Notes under the pieces: generated by a model | The model's input: the letters and a program-made list of their open reading frames with translations, nothing else | What the model was told of the DNA's origin: nothing | Database searches by the model: none | Made by a program: the position numbers and the translations under genes | Part shown: positions 51,494-60,073 of the stretch, one piece after another | Position numbering within the stretch: position 1 is the first letter of the stretch | Layout of the letters: each line of letters starts with the position of its first letter | From: Chitinophagaceae bacterium | Lineage (GTDB): Bacteria > Bacteroidota > Bacteroidia > Chitinophagales > Chitinophagaceae | Length of the DNA stretch: 64,000 nucleotides | NCBI GenBank assembly: GCA_016787085.1 | Contig: JAEUVJ010000053.1 | Location: forward strand, 248,001 to 312,000 | Reading direction: 5' to 3'

Positions 51494-52468
51494 CTACCGG
51501 GCTGCCTCTACTGTTTTCGATTCTAATTTTTGTTTATAAGCACGGAAAGCATTGACCATGTCTTCGACTATTTCAGTCTGTCCTCTCTCGCTGTTGATGT
51601 ATTCTTCTTCTTCCTTGTTGGAAATAAAACCTATTTCTACCAGTACGCTCGGCATCCCTGTAGCCTGCAACACCCAGATGCCTGTATGGTTCCTTTGTTT
51701 GACGCCACGGCTTACCCGGCCGGTTTCCACGAATTCTTTTTCTATCAGGTCGGCCAGGTTCAGGCTTTTCCTGAAATACTGCTGGGCATAGATCAGCATC
51801 CGGGCCTTTTCAACGGGGTCGGAAGGGTCGGGTAATACAAGTGTAGAGGTGGAATCTGTTTCCATCTCGCCATACGACTCTTCATTCTTATTCACCGAGT
51901 TGATCTTTATATCATTTTTATTTACTGCCCAGATATAGGTCTCTGTACCATGCGCTGTATTTTCCCTCCACACATTTGCATACGTGTACCGGTAGGCGGT
52001 AACGGTGGTTTTCTTTCCTTTTTTCTTGACCGTTTTTTTGTAAGGTGTTTTTCCTGTCACCACTTTTTCATACCAGCCGCCCGGCCGCCGTCCGGCCGAA
52101 TTGCAATGTATAGCTATAAAAAGATCGCCACCGGAAGCATTAGCAAGGTCGGCACGATACCGGTTGGCGTCATCCTTATTTCTTTTATTGCCTGCTATTA
52201 CATCTTCCGTACGGGTGTACACGATCTTCAGGTCCGGGAATTCTTTTTCCAGCACTTTCCCGAATTTCAAGGCAACGGCCAGACTTACTTCAGCCTCCGT
52301 GGAAAAAAGCCCCTTTGCACCGGGATCAATACCACCATGACCTGCATCTATGACCAGTGTTCTGACCGTAGCTCTGGGCGGATGAACAGCGTTGTTGTTT
52401 CTATGGGAAAATGATACAAGAAGAATGCAGAAGGAAAAAACTGCAATGATCAGTAACGTCCGTTTCAT
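51494..52468 (-). CDS. N-acetylmuramoyl-L-alanine amidase (Amidase_3)
   Basis: 324 residues with an N-terminal hydrophobic export signal (LLIIAVFSFCILLVSFSH). The catalytic domain has the zinc ligands in VIDAGHGGIDPGAKG and FIAIHCNSAGR, plus Glu in LVEIGFISNKEEEEY. It cleaves the MurNAc-L-Ala bond in peptidoglycan in the periplasm, for cell separation or remodelling. A lysine-rich insertion (KTVKKKGKKTTVTAYRYTYA) sits between the zinc motifs. Divergent from lptD. Confidence 0.95.
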   Translation of the reverse strand: MKRTLLIIAVFSFCILLVSFSHRNNNAVHPPRATVRTLVIDAGHGGIDPGAKGLFSTEAEVSLAVALKFGKVLEKEFPDLKIVYTRTEDVIAGNKRNKDDANRYRADLANASGGDLFIAIHCNSAGRRPGGWYEKVVTGKTPYKKTVKKKGKKTTVTAYRYTYANVWRENTAHGTETYIWAVNKNDIKINSVNKNEESYGEMETDSTSTLVLPDPSDPVEKARMLIYAQQYFRKSLNLADLIEKEFVETGRVSRGVKQRNHTGIWVLQATGMPSVLVEIGFISNKEEEEYINSERGQTEIVEDMVNAFRAYKQKLESKTVEAAR

Positions 52469-52556
52469 GATGGATCTTCCGTTTTTATGGGTTCGTTATT
52501 AATGAATCTTCACAAATTGTTTAGGTCTGTCCATAGGACTCATATTGGGAAAGGGT

Positions 52557-52564
52557 TACTTTTG
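52557..52564 (+). promoter_or_regulatory. Possible -7 box (TACTTTTG) of lptD
   Basis: TAnnTTTG match 10 nt before the chosen lptD ATG, implying a nearly leaderless mRNA. No well-spaced -33 box. Confidence 0.45.
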
Positions 52565-52574
52565 CCTTAACCGT

Positions 52575-55346
52575 ATGACGCAACTGCACGAATTTACTTC
52601 AAAATTCTTTCTTAGCGCAATATTGACTGTTGCTATCTTTTGTACACAAACGTGCAGGGTGGAAGCGCAGCGTATTCCGGGGCGAAATATTATCAGACCT
52701 TTAACAGGTGCAGACACTTCAAAACCACGGTTGCCTAACGTGGCAGTGCCCCGTGTTATTGCCAATACAGCAGATACGACAGGTATTTCCGACTCATCCC
52801 GTCTGAATAATGATTCCCTTCCTTCCCGTACCGATACCTTTTCATTAAAATTGTCGAAAGACACATTAGATGCTCCTGTCAATTATTCGGCCGAAGATTC
52901 AGCGGTGGTGCTGATCGCCAGCAGGAAGATCATCCTGTACGGCAAAACAAAAACAGAGTACCAGGATATAACCCTGACGGCCCCGCAGGTGGAACTCGAC
53001 CAGGAGACACAGGTACTAACGGCCTATAACTCCAAAGACAGCCTGGGACAGGTAACGGAAGAGGCGCACTTTGTACAAGCGGAGAATTCCTTTACCAGCG
53101 ATACGATACGCTATAATTTCAAAACGCAGAAGGGATTTACTGTAAATACTATTACCCAACAGGGGGAGATGTACGTCCACGGTGCGCAAATAAAGAAGAT
53201 GGACGACAAAGTGACCTTTGTGAAGAATGGGTTATTCACTACCTGTAATTATGATGATCCTCATTTTGCCTTTAAGGCGGAAAAGATAAAAGTGATCAAC
53301 CAGAAACTGGCTGTATCAGGCCCGGCACACCCTGAGTTTGAAGGAGTGCCGGTACCGGTCATTCTACCTTTCGGTTTTTTCCCGCTCAGCCAGGGCAGGC
53401 ATTCAGGATTATTGCCGCCGCAGTTTGAGACCAATGATCAGTTTGGTATCGGGCTTACCAACCTGGGTTATTACAAAGTGATGAATGATTACTGGGATGT
53501 AAAAGTGTATGGCAATATCTATTCTTACGGCGGATGGTCGGCCAACTTTAATCCTACCTATCGCAAAAGATACCGCTATAATGGTTCACTGAACTTTGGG
53601 TTACAAAGAACAAAATTCAACTTCAAAGGCGACCCTGATTTTTTTACTAATAAAAGCTATAGCCTGGCGTGGAGTCACCAGGTGGATAGCCGTGCCAGGC
53701 CCGGAACAACTTTTTCAGCCAGTGTCAACGCCAGTTCCACCAGCTTTAACCGCTATGTATCCAACAACCCGATGCAGAATTACAATAACCTGTTAGGTTC
53801 TTCTATTGCCTATTCCAAAACATGGACATCGCAGGGGCCTAAAGCCACCAACTATAACCTGACGGTAAGTGCCAACCATAACCAGAACAACCAGACCGGG
53901 TTGGTAAGCCTGAGCCTGCCGGATCTTGGTTTTTCGGTCAGTACGATGTATCCCTTTCAAAAAGCAGAGTCAGCAGGCACTAAGAAATGGTATGAACAAC
54001 TTGGTATCGGCTACAACGGCAACCTGCGAAACCAACTGGCGTTTTATGATTCAGCTTTCAAACTGCGTAACCTGATAGATACGCTGCAGTGGGGCGCCCG
54101 GCACAGCATACCCATTACGTTGTCTTTGCCACCGATACTCAATGGTGCGGTAGTAGTGTCTCCGTCCATTTCTTATTCGCAGGTATGGATCAACCAGAAA
54201 TTCCGCCGTACCTGGAATAACACAACTAAAAAGATTGATACAACGGTCACCAAGGGTTTTTACATGGATCATCAATCCTCGCTGGGGCTGAGCTTTAATA
54301 CAGCATTGTATGGAACCTACGAGTTCAAAAAATCCCGCATATATGCAATACGCCATGTAATGAGGCCTTCTATCAGTTTGAATTACCAGCCTGATCTTTC
54401 CAGTAAGCATTATTATAATACACAGGTGGATACTACCGGCTATATGGCAAGGTTCTCTGAATTTGAAGGGGCATTATACACCGGGTTTGGCGAAGGCCGT
54501 TACGGGGGTATGAGTTTCCAGTTGGACAATAACTTAGAGATGAAGCTGAGGCCGAAGAAGTCAAAAGAGAATGTTGATACGACAGGTGAAAAACCGGAGT
54601 TTAAAAAGATCAGATTGGTGGATGGCTACGGTATTTCCACCAGCTACAACTTTTTTGCCGACTCTATGAAGCTGGCCCCTTTCCAGATGTATTTCCGTAC
54701 CAACCTCTTTGATAAAATAAATATATCCGCTAATGCTACCATGGACCCGTACCAGACGGATGCAAGAGGAAGAAGCATCAGTAAATATGCATGGGAGGGC
54801 GGAAAGTTCAAACCGGGACGTATCACTACCGGCAGCGTTTCTGTTTCTTCCAGTTTCCAGAGCAAACCAAGAGACGAAAAGAAAGAGCAGCAGAAGCAGC
54901 AGCAACTGAATGCACTGAAGGGTGATGCGACTCTTCTCGGCGATCAGCAGCGGCTGATGGACTATATGCGGCAAAACCCCGCAGAGTTTGTTGATTTCAA
55001 TATACCCTGGTCATTCAGTTTGTCGTATTCATTGTATTTCCGTGAACAATTCAAATCTGATTACAGCGGATTTGAAAAGATATTTACTTCTACCGCTAAC
55101 TTCAGTGGCAACTTCAGTCTGACACCCAAATGGATGTTCAGTGTGAACGGCTACTATGATATCGACACCCGTACGTTGCAAACATTCCAGATGTCCATAT
55201 CCAGGGAGATGCATTGCTGGCAGATGTCTATCAATGTAACCCCGATAGGTCCTTACCGTTATTTCAATTTTTCGATCAGCCCTAAATCGGGCATATTGCA
55301 GGACCTGCGCATCAACCGTACCCGGTCATTCTATACCGGTTACTGA
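52575..55346 (+). CDS. lptD: LPS-assembly protein LptD (OstA family)
   Basis: 923 residues from MTQLHEFTSKFFLSAILTVA, with export signal to about 30. A long Ser/Thr-rich linker precedes the LptA-like jellyroll (about 105-260: RKIILYGKTKTEYQDITLTA, MYVHGAQIKKMDDKVTFVKN) and the LptD signature GHPEFEGVPVPVILPFGFFP (here PAHPEF). The C-terminal about 600 residues form the barrel (YKVMNDYWDVKVYGNIYSYG onward) ending RTRSFYTGY. It inserts LPS in the outer leaflet. Its 3' end overlaps the convergent plsC by 7 nt. Confidence 0.92.
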   Translation: MTQLHEFTSKFFLSAILTVAIFCTQTCRVEAQRIPGRNIIRPLTGADTSKPRLPNVAVPRVIANTADTTGISDSSRLNNDSLPSRTDTFSLKLSKDTLDAPVNYSAEDSAVVLIASRKIILYGKTKTEYQDITLTAPQVELDQETQVLTAYNSKDSLGQVTEEAHFVQAENSFTSDTIRYNFKTQKGFTVNTITQQGEMYVHGAQIKKMDDKVTFVKNGLFTTCNYDDPHFAFKAEKIKVINQKLAVSGPAHPEFEGVPVPVILPFGFFPLSQGRHSGLLPPQFETNDQFGIGLTNLGYYKVMNDYWDVKVYGNIYSYGGWSANFNPTYRKRYRYNGSLNFGLQRTKFNFKGDPDFFTNKSYSLAWSHQVDSRARPGTTFSASVNASSTSFNRYVSNNPMQNYNNLLGSSIAYSKTWTSQGPKATNYNLTVSANHNQNNQTGLVSLSLPDLGFSVSTMYPFQKAESAGTKKWYEQLGIGYNGNLRNQLAFYDSAFKLRNLIDTLQWGARHSIPITLSLPPILNGAVVVSPSISYSQVWINQKFRRTWNNTTKKIDTTVTKGFYMDHQSSLGLSFNTALYGTYEFKKSRIYAIRHVMRPSISLNYQPDLSSKHYYNTQVDTTGYMARFSEFEGALYTGFGEGRYGGMSFQLDNNLEMKLRPKKSKENVDTTGEKPEFKKIRLVDGYGISTSYNFFADSMKLAPFQMYFRTNLFDKINISANATMDPYQTDARGRSISKYAWEGGKFKPGRITTGSVSVSSSFQSKPRDEKKEQQKQQQLNALKGDATLLGDQQRLMDYMRQNPAEFVDFNIPWSFSLSYSLYFREQFKSDYSGFEKIFTSTANFSGNFSLTPKWMFSVNGYYDIDTRTLQTFQMSISREMHCWQMSINVTPIGPYRYFNFSISPKSGILQDLRINRTRSFYTGY

Positions 55347-56080
55347 TCTTTATTTTTTACATAATACTCTTTCATCAGCAGGAACACTTTTTCTTTTAAT
55401 TGTTCCGGAGACAGTTCGCCGGGGTCTACCGGCGCCAAAAAGTGCATGCGTAATTTCTGGGGAATGAAATAAAAAGACTTATGGACGGGCAAAGCTTTTT
55501 TTGTATTAAAGATAACAGCAGGAATAATGGCCGTATTGGTTTCAACGGCCAGTTTGAAGGCGCCATCATAGAATTTTTTCAACGGCTCATCAGTGCGGTT
55601 GCGCGTACCTTCCGGGTAAATGCACATGTGCATCCCCTTTTGCAATACCGCTTTCATTTCTTCAAAACTTTTTCGACGGCTTGTCTCACTTTTCCTGTCC
55701 ACCAGTACCGATCCTTTACTGTAAAACCAGCCAAACAGCGGGATCTTTGCAAAAGAAGTTTTTGCAATTGTTTTATTGGCCCCCGGTATGAACGGGCAGG
55801 ATAATGGAATATCCAGCAGGGAATTATGGTTGCAGGTGATAATGAATGGCCGCCCTTTTGCAAAATTTTCTTTGCCTGATACTTTCAAAGGACATCCTGC
55901 CAGGCGCAACCAAACCGACATCCATATTTTCGCTATCCTGATAAAGACAACGGTGCCTTTAGGGTCTGGTATCAGGTAAGTGAACATGGAGGGGATAAAG
56001 ATGACCAGGAATGTTGCTACAAAACTTATAATGGCCCATACTGCCCATATACGCCCGGCTATTTCTTTTATTATTCTCAT
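55340..56080 (-). CDS. plsC: 1-acyl-sn-glycerol-3-phosphate acyltransferase
   Basis: 246 residues. N-terminal membrane segment (AVWAIISFVATFLVIFIPSM). Catalytic HX4D motif CNHNSLLDIP (about 84-93), motif II GWFYSKGSVLVDRKS, motif III YPEGTRNRTDE. It acylates lysophosphatidic acid to phosphatidic acid at the inner membrane. It overlaps lptD convergently and is followed upstream by a GNAT gene 6 nt away in the same strand, likely co-transcribed with it. Confidence 0.94.
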   Translation of the reverse strand: MRIIKEIAGRIWAVWAIISFVATFLVIFIPSMFTYLIPDPKGTVVFIRIAKIWMSVWLRLAGCPLKVSGKENFAKGRPFIITCNHNSLLDIPLSCPFIPGANKTIAKTSFAKIPLFGWFYSKGSVLVDRKSETSRRKSFEEMKAVLQKGMHMCIYPEGTRNRTDEPLKKFYDGAFKLAVETNTAIIPAVIFNTKKALPVHKSFYFIPQKLRMHFLAPVDPGELSPEQLKEKVFLLMKEYYVKNKDQ

Positions 56081-56086
56081 GTTATA

Positions 56087-56671
56087 TTATTCCATGTCTG
56101 AGAAAATGGTTTGCAGCAACCCCGGCCACTCATCTTTTAATACGCTGTAGTAGATAGAGCTCCTCCGCCGGTTATTCCACATGGTCATGTGGCTGCGCAA
56201 TACACCTTCTGCTATACCACCTACATTCTCTAATCCCTTCCTGGCCCTCGTGTTCTGTTCGTCTGTTTTGAATTCTATTCTTTCAAAATGCAGTTCTTCG
56301 AATGCATGACGCATCATCGCATACTTGGCATGTTTGTTCAGCCCCGTACTTCTGAAATCTTTGCCGAGCCAGCTCCAGCCGATCTCAGCACGCAGATCAT
56401 AGATGGAAATATTTCCAAGGCTGCTGCTGCCTGCTATTTTCCCGGTTTGTTTATCAATGATCGTGAACGGCCTTCTTGTATTAGCGGCTTTGTCCGCAAA
56501 AGCCATTTCAAACCATCTTCTTAACTGGTCTTCATCGCCAAGGTTCAGCGAAAAATAATACCACATATCCGCATCCTGTTTTGCCAGGGCGAGAAATGTA
56601 TCGTAGTCATCTACCCTGAGCGGTCTCAGTATAGCTCTTTTTGTTTCCAATGTCAGGCCAAATGGTATCAT
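56087..56671 (-). CDS. GNAT-family N-acetyltransferase (RimJ/RimL-like)
   Basis: About 194 residues from MIPFGLTLETKRAILRPL; an ATG at 56686 is possible. It has LRPLRVDDYDTFLALAKQ, the acetyl-CoA region IGWSWLGKDFRSTGLNKHAKY and HFERIEFKTDEQNTRARKGLENVGG, the usual RimJ-type pattern. Substrate unknown: ribosomal protein or small amine. Ends 6 nt before plsC starts. Confidence 0.9.
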   Translation of the reverse strand: MIPFGLTLETKRAILRPLRVDDYDTFLALAKQDADMWYYFSLNLGDEDQLRRWFEMAFADKAANTRRPFTIIDKQTGKIAGSSSLGNISIYDLRAEIGWSWLGKDFRSTGLNKHAKYAMMRHAFEELHFERIEFKTDEQNTRARKGLENVGGIAEGVLRSHMTMWNNRRRSSIYYSVLKDEWPGLLQTIFSDME

Positions 56672-56736
56672 ATAGTTTAAATTCAAAAGTAAAAAATGAA
56701 TACGCTGTTTATGGGTTCTTAACTCCGGACTTCACT

Positions 56737-57408
56737 TCACAAACTCCAGTCCACCGGGTCAATTCCTTTGCTCACGAGGTACGCATTTGCTTTCGAGAAA
56801 TGTTTGCAGCCAAAAAAGCCTGCATTCGCCGACAGCGGCGAGGGGTGAACGCTTCTAAGTATCAAATGCTTTGTTTCATCTATCAGCACTCTTTTTTCCT
56901 GCGCAAATTTTCCCCACAGTATGAATACTATATGCTCTTTCTGCTGCGATATTTTTTTGATCACCGTATCCGTGAATTCTGCCCAGCCGGTCTTTGCATG
57001 GCTCATTGGCTCCCCCGCACGAACAGTTAATGAAGCATTCAGCAAAAAAACTCCCTGCTGCGCCCAGTGTGTCAGGTTGCCATGGTTCGGGATCTTTATA
57101 CCAATATCATCATGCAACTCTTTAAAGATGTTCACGAGTGAAGGGGGAGGAGGCACGCCATTCTGTACGGAAAAACAAAGTCCGTGAGCCTGCCCGGGGC
57201 CATGGTAGGGGTCCTGTCCCAATATCACCACCTTTACTTTGTCAAAAGGAGTTGTATTGAATGCATTGAAGATAAGCGGGCCGGGCGGGTAGATCGTTTT
57301 ACCCTGTGATCTTTCTGTTTTCAAATGAAGAACCACCTGCTGGAAATAAGGTTTGCTGAATTCATCCCGGAGAATTGCCTTCCAGCTTTCTTCAATTTTT
57401 ACATCCAT
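56737..57408 (-). CDS. ung: Uracil-DNA glycosylase, family 1
   Basis: 223 residues with the catalytic loop VILGQDPYHGPGQAHGLCFS (Asp activates water), the uracil-binding LLNASLTVRAG, VFILWGKFAQEK and the DNA-intercalation HPSPLSANAGFFGC. Same length and motif order as E. coli Ung. It removes uracil from DNA for base-excision repair. Transcribed divergently from the tRNA-Arg. Confidence 0.97.
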   Translation of the reverse strand: MDVKIEESWKAILRDEFSKPYFQQVVLHLKTERSQGKTIYPPGPLIFNAFNTTPFDKVKVVILGQDPYHGPGQAHGLCFSVQNGVPPPPSLVNIFKELHDDIGIKIPNHGNLTHWAQQGVFLLNASLTVRAGEPMSHAKTGWAEFTDTVIKKISQQKEHIVFILWGKFAQEKRVLIDETKHLILRSVHPSPLSANAGFFGCKHFSKANAYLVSKGIDPVDWSL

Positions 57409-57422
57409 GAATGATAATTGAC

Positions 57423-57453
57423 TTTGGCTGCAAGCTAAAAAAAATTATCTTTG
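57423..57453 (+). promoter_or_regulatory. Promoter of tRNA-Arg
   Basis: TTTG at 57423-57426 and TATCTTTG at 57446-57453, 19 nt apart: full match to the Bacteroidota -33/-7 consensus, ending 20 nt before the tRNA 5' end. Confidence 0.8.
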
Positions 57454-57508
57454 CCGCCTGTTCTTTTAAAAATGGTCCGGTAGCTCAGTTGAATAGAGCA
57501 ACTGCCTT

Positions 57509-58147
57509 TAAGTATTGGAGCCTTAAACGGGAAACAAAACTGTTTAAGTGCATGCCACCGTATCGGTGAACTCTTCCCCGCCCCGGGCGGAATGACAACA
57601 CCGAGGAAACTTTTGATCACTTTGATTAAATTGGCGGTATGATTAAACATCATACTAAAAACAAAGGCGATCTGGGTGTTTTGAAGGTTAAAGTTGACTT
57701 GTATCAGCAAGGTTTCCTTATCCTGTCTCCCGAAACAGAGCATTCTCCCTTTGATCTTGTAATTTATCGGGGCGGAATGTTCAAAACGGTGCAGGTGAAA
57801 TTCAGGAATCTTGCTAAGAATGGTGTGCTGGAGATACCTTTCAGAAGTAGTTACAGTACTTCAAAAGGAGTAAGAACCAAATCGGTTGACAAAACACTGA
57901 TTGATATCTATGCAGTGTATTGTCCGCAGACTGATGAGTGCTATTACTTTGATCCTGCAAAATTCAACAAGTCTATCACTTTAAGAGTAAAAACATCGCT
58001 GAATAATCAGAGGATGAGGACACATCCTGCATCTGATTTCAGAAAGGTTCCGTAGAGACTAAACGTGGCACACCTGCAATGGTGAAGTTATAGTCCAGAC
58101 CACAAATCCCGTATTACGCGGGAGCGGTGAAAACCGTAGAGGGTAAG
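57509..58147 (+). other. Group I self-splicing intron in tRNA-Arg
   Basis: 639 nt, preceded by U (exon) and ending in G as the class requires. Core helices seen: P3 TGCCAC (57553-57558)/GTGGCA (58065-58070); P4/P5-like CGGTG/CACCG (57564/57599); P6 GGAAACTTT (57605-57613)/AAAGGTTCC (58043-58051, one mismatch); P7 GACTA (58057-58061)/TAGTC (58091-58095), in the conserved R and S contexts AGAGACTA and TATAGTCC; P8 CACC/GGTG; P9 hairpin CGGT-GAAA-ACCG (58125-58136). A tentative P1 pairs the exon end with GGAG (57517-57520), with U-G at the splice site. The endonuclease gene fills P6. Confidence 0.92.
57639..58055 (+). CDS. Intron-encoded homing endonuclease, PD-(D/E)XK type (I-Ssp6803I-like)
   Basis: 138 residues. 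N-terminal TKNKGDLGVLKVKVDLYQQG fits the first helix of the PDDEXK_5/I-Ssp6803I-like group, though the family's usual acid there (KGD..E) reads Val. SPFDLVIYRGGMFKTVQVKF gives the D-x(n)-(Q)-x-K catalytic core; Q in place of D/E is typical of this family. The rest (KSVDKTLIDIYAVYCPQTDECYYFD) continues the fold. It should cut intron-less tRNA-Arg genes, promoting intron homing. The gene lies in the P6 loop. Its last codons form the 3' strand of P6, and the UAG stop touches P7. Seven of eight Arg codons are AGA/AGG. Confidence 0.85.
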   Translation: MIKHHTKNKGDLGVLKVKVDLYQQGFLILSPETEHSPFDLVIYRGGMFKTVQVKFRNLAKNGVLEIPFRSSYSTSKGVRTKSVDKTLIDIYAVYCPQTDECYYFDPAKFNKSITLRVKTSLNNQRMRTHPASDFRKVP

Positions 58148-58190
58148 CTAAGCAGTAGGTCATTGGTTTGAATCCAATCCGGATCACAAA

Positions 58191-58220
58191 AAATCTCCCG
58201 TTTTCAGCGGGAGATTTTTT
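58191..58220 (+). terminator. Intrinsic terminator of tRNA-Arg
   Basis: AAATCTCCCG (58191-58200) / CGGGAGATTT (58208-58217), 7-nt loop, followed by T residues. Begins 4 nt after the mature tRNA end. Confidence 0.85.
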
Positions 58221-58351
58221 TATGGCATGGCTGCATGTATTTATCCCGGTACCCTGTTTTCGGCGTGGCCTGTTCCACTACATCCACATGCAGGCCATCC
58301 TACCGGAAAGAAACAACTGCCGCCGGTCATAAGATAACAGGCAAACTCCAT

Positions 58352-58359
58352 TATTTTTG
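58352..58359 (+). promoter_or_regulatory. -7 box (TATTTTTG) of hutH
   Basis: TAnnTTTG match, 15 nt before the hutH ATG. No clear -33. Confidence 0.45.
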
Positions 58360-58373
58360 AGCTTTAATTGCAC

Positions 58374-59939
58374 ATGATGCCTACCATATTCAATTACGGA
58401 ACAGACAGGCTGACCACAGGAATAGCTGTTGCCATTGCTTCCGGAAAATGCAAGGGAGTATTGAATGAAGAAACTACCCGGAAAATAAAGAAAAGTGAAC
58501 AGGATGTAGCACAGATCGTAGAAAAGGGAAGGACCGTCTATGGTATCAACACCGGTTTCGGCATTCTGTCGAATACTAAAATATCAGAAGAGGATACAGC
58601 GACACTGCAATATAAGATACTGCAGAGCCATAGCGTGGGTGTAGGCGACCCGATACCGGCGGAGATAGCAAAGATCATGCTCATCACCAAAGTAGAGGCA
58701 CTGGCAAAAGGGTTTTCCGGTGTGCGGGTAGAAACCATTGAAAGGATCATCTGGCATATAGACAATGACGTGATACCTGTAGTGCCTGCGAAAGGAAGTG
58801 TGGGCGCATCAGGTGACCTGGCGCCGTTATCGCATTTGTTTTTACCATTGATCGGGTTGGGTGAAGTGTTTTACAAAGGCGTACGATACAAGGCACAGGA
58901 AGTACTGAATATATTTTCATTGTTCCCTGTTCAGCTTGGACCCAAAGAAGGACTGGCACTGATCAACGGTACGCAATTTATCCTTGCCTATGCGGTAAAA
59001 GCAGTACAACGAATGCATAATTGCCTGGAGGCCGCCGACATCATCGGGGCCATGAGCTTAGAAGCACTGACCGGTACTAAAGCACCTTTTGATGAACGGC
59101 TGCATGAACTGCGCCCCTATAGCGGAAGTAAATTAGTAGCGCAACGATTGCGGTTATTGTTGCATGATTCTGATATCATGCAAAGCCATGTGGACTGTGG
59201 CCGGGTACAGGACCCTTATTCCCTTCGCTGTATGCCGCAGGTGCACGGCGCTTCCCGCAACGCATGGCTCCACCTCAAAGAACTGACGGAAACAGAATTG
59301 AATTCCGTTACGGATAACCCTGTTATCTTTTCAGCCGACGATACGATCAGCGGGGGCAACTTTCATGGCCAGCCCCTGGCATTGCCATTAGATTATGCCT
59401 GTTTTGCCGCTGCGGAAGCTGGTAATATCAGCGACCGCCGTTGTTATTTATTGCTCGAAGGCAAATGGGGATTGCCGATGCTACTGATGAAGAATGTAGG
59501 ATTGAACAGCGGTTTTATGATCCCGCAATATACCACGGCAGCATTGGTGACCGAGAATAAAACATTATGCTTTCCAGCCAGTGCAGATAGTATCCCTACA
59601 TCACTGGGGCAGGAGGACCATGTGAGCATGGGCAGCATCAGCGGCAGAAAACTGAATCGTGTGCTGGATAATCTTGAATTCATTCTTGCTATCGAACTGA
59701 TGAGTGCCTGCCAGGCCATTGAATTCCGCCGTCCTTTAAAGAGCAGCGGGATATTGGAGTTCGCACATGACTATGTTCGCCTTTCTGTCAGTTTTGCTGA
59801 AGAGGACAGAATATTTGCCGAAGACATCAAAAAGATCACGGAGATCATCCATGATTTCTCATTTGTAGAGAAGGTGAATGAGTTTGCAAAAGGGAAGGGT
59901 GTAAGCCTGAACAACAGTTTCGTGGAATTTCAACCATAG
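58374..59939 (+). CDS. hutH: Histidine ammonia-lyase
   Basis: 521 residues from MMPTIFNYGTDRLTTG (an ATG is also at 58377). The MIO-forming Ala-Ser-Gly is in GSVGASGDLAPLSHLFLPL, Tyr in VYGINTGFGILSN, and the substrate block DNPVIFSADDTISGGNFHG is intact. It converts histidine to trans-urocanate and ammonia, the first step of histidine catabolism; HutU for the second is 2.1 kb downstream. hutI is not in this window. Confidence 0.96.
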   Translation: MMPTIFNYGTDRLTTGIAVAIASGKCKGVLNEETTRKIKKSEQDVAQIVEKGRTVYGINTGFGILSNTKISEEDTATLQYKILQSHSVGVGDPIPAEIAKIMLITKVEALAKGFSGVRVETIERIIWHIDNDVIPVVPAKGSVGASGDLAPLSHLFLPLIGLGEVFYKGVRYKAQEVLNIFSLFPVQLGPKEGLALINGTQFILAYAVKAVQRMHNCLEAADIIGAMSLEALTGTKAPFDERLHELRPYSGSKLVAQRLRLLLHDSDIMQSHVDCGRVQDPYSLRCMPQVHGASRNAWLHLKELTETELNSVTDNPVIFSADDTISGGNFHGQPLALPLDYACFAAAEAGNISDRRCYLLLEGKWGLPMLLMKNVGLNSGFMIPQYTTAALVTENKTLCFPASADSIPTSLGQEDHVSMGSISGRKLNRVLDNLEFILAIELMSACQAIEFRRPLKSSGILEFAHDYVRLSVSFAEEDRIFAEDIKKITEIIHDFSFVEKVNEFAKGKGVSLNNSFVEFQP

Positions 59940-60073
59940 AGGTCATCTTAACAACAGGCTTCGTAAAGTAAGAAGGCTTTTGTTATCTGTAGTAACTCTT
60001 GTCATGCCGGCGGTCTCCGTGTTCGATTGTATTGGGTAGGGTATCAGGAAGGGGTACAAATACTTTCCCTTAC

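Larger units (their letters stand above)
57474..58186 (+). tRNA. tRNA-Arg (anticodon UCU), split by a group I intron
   Basis: Exons 57474-57508 and 58148-58186 join to a 74-nt tRNA. Acceptor stem GGTCCGG/CCGGATC (one G-U), D arm GCTC...GAGC, anticodon stem ACTGC/GCAGT with loop CTTCTAA giving anticodon TCT, variable loop AGGTC, T stem ATTGG/CCAAT with loop TTTGAAT, discriminator A. CCA is not encoded. The loop resembles E. coli argU. The intron interrupts the anticodon between positions 34 and 35. It decodes AGA and, by wobble, AGG. It has its own promoter and a terminator directly after the 3' end. Confidence 0.93.

Noticed and set aside
57435..57743. 102-residue minus-strand frame over the tRNA and intron
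   Set aside because: It overlaps the tRNA exon and ribozyme core on the opposite strand and has no recognisable domain.
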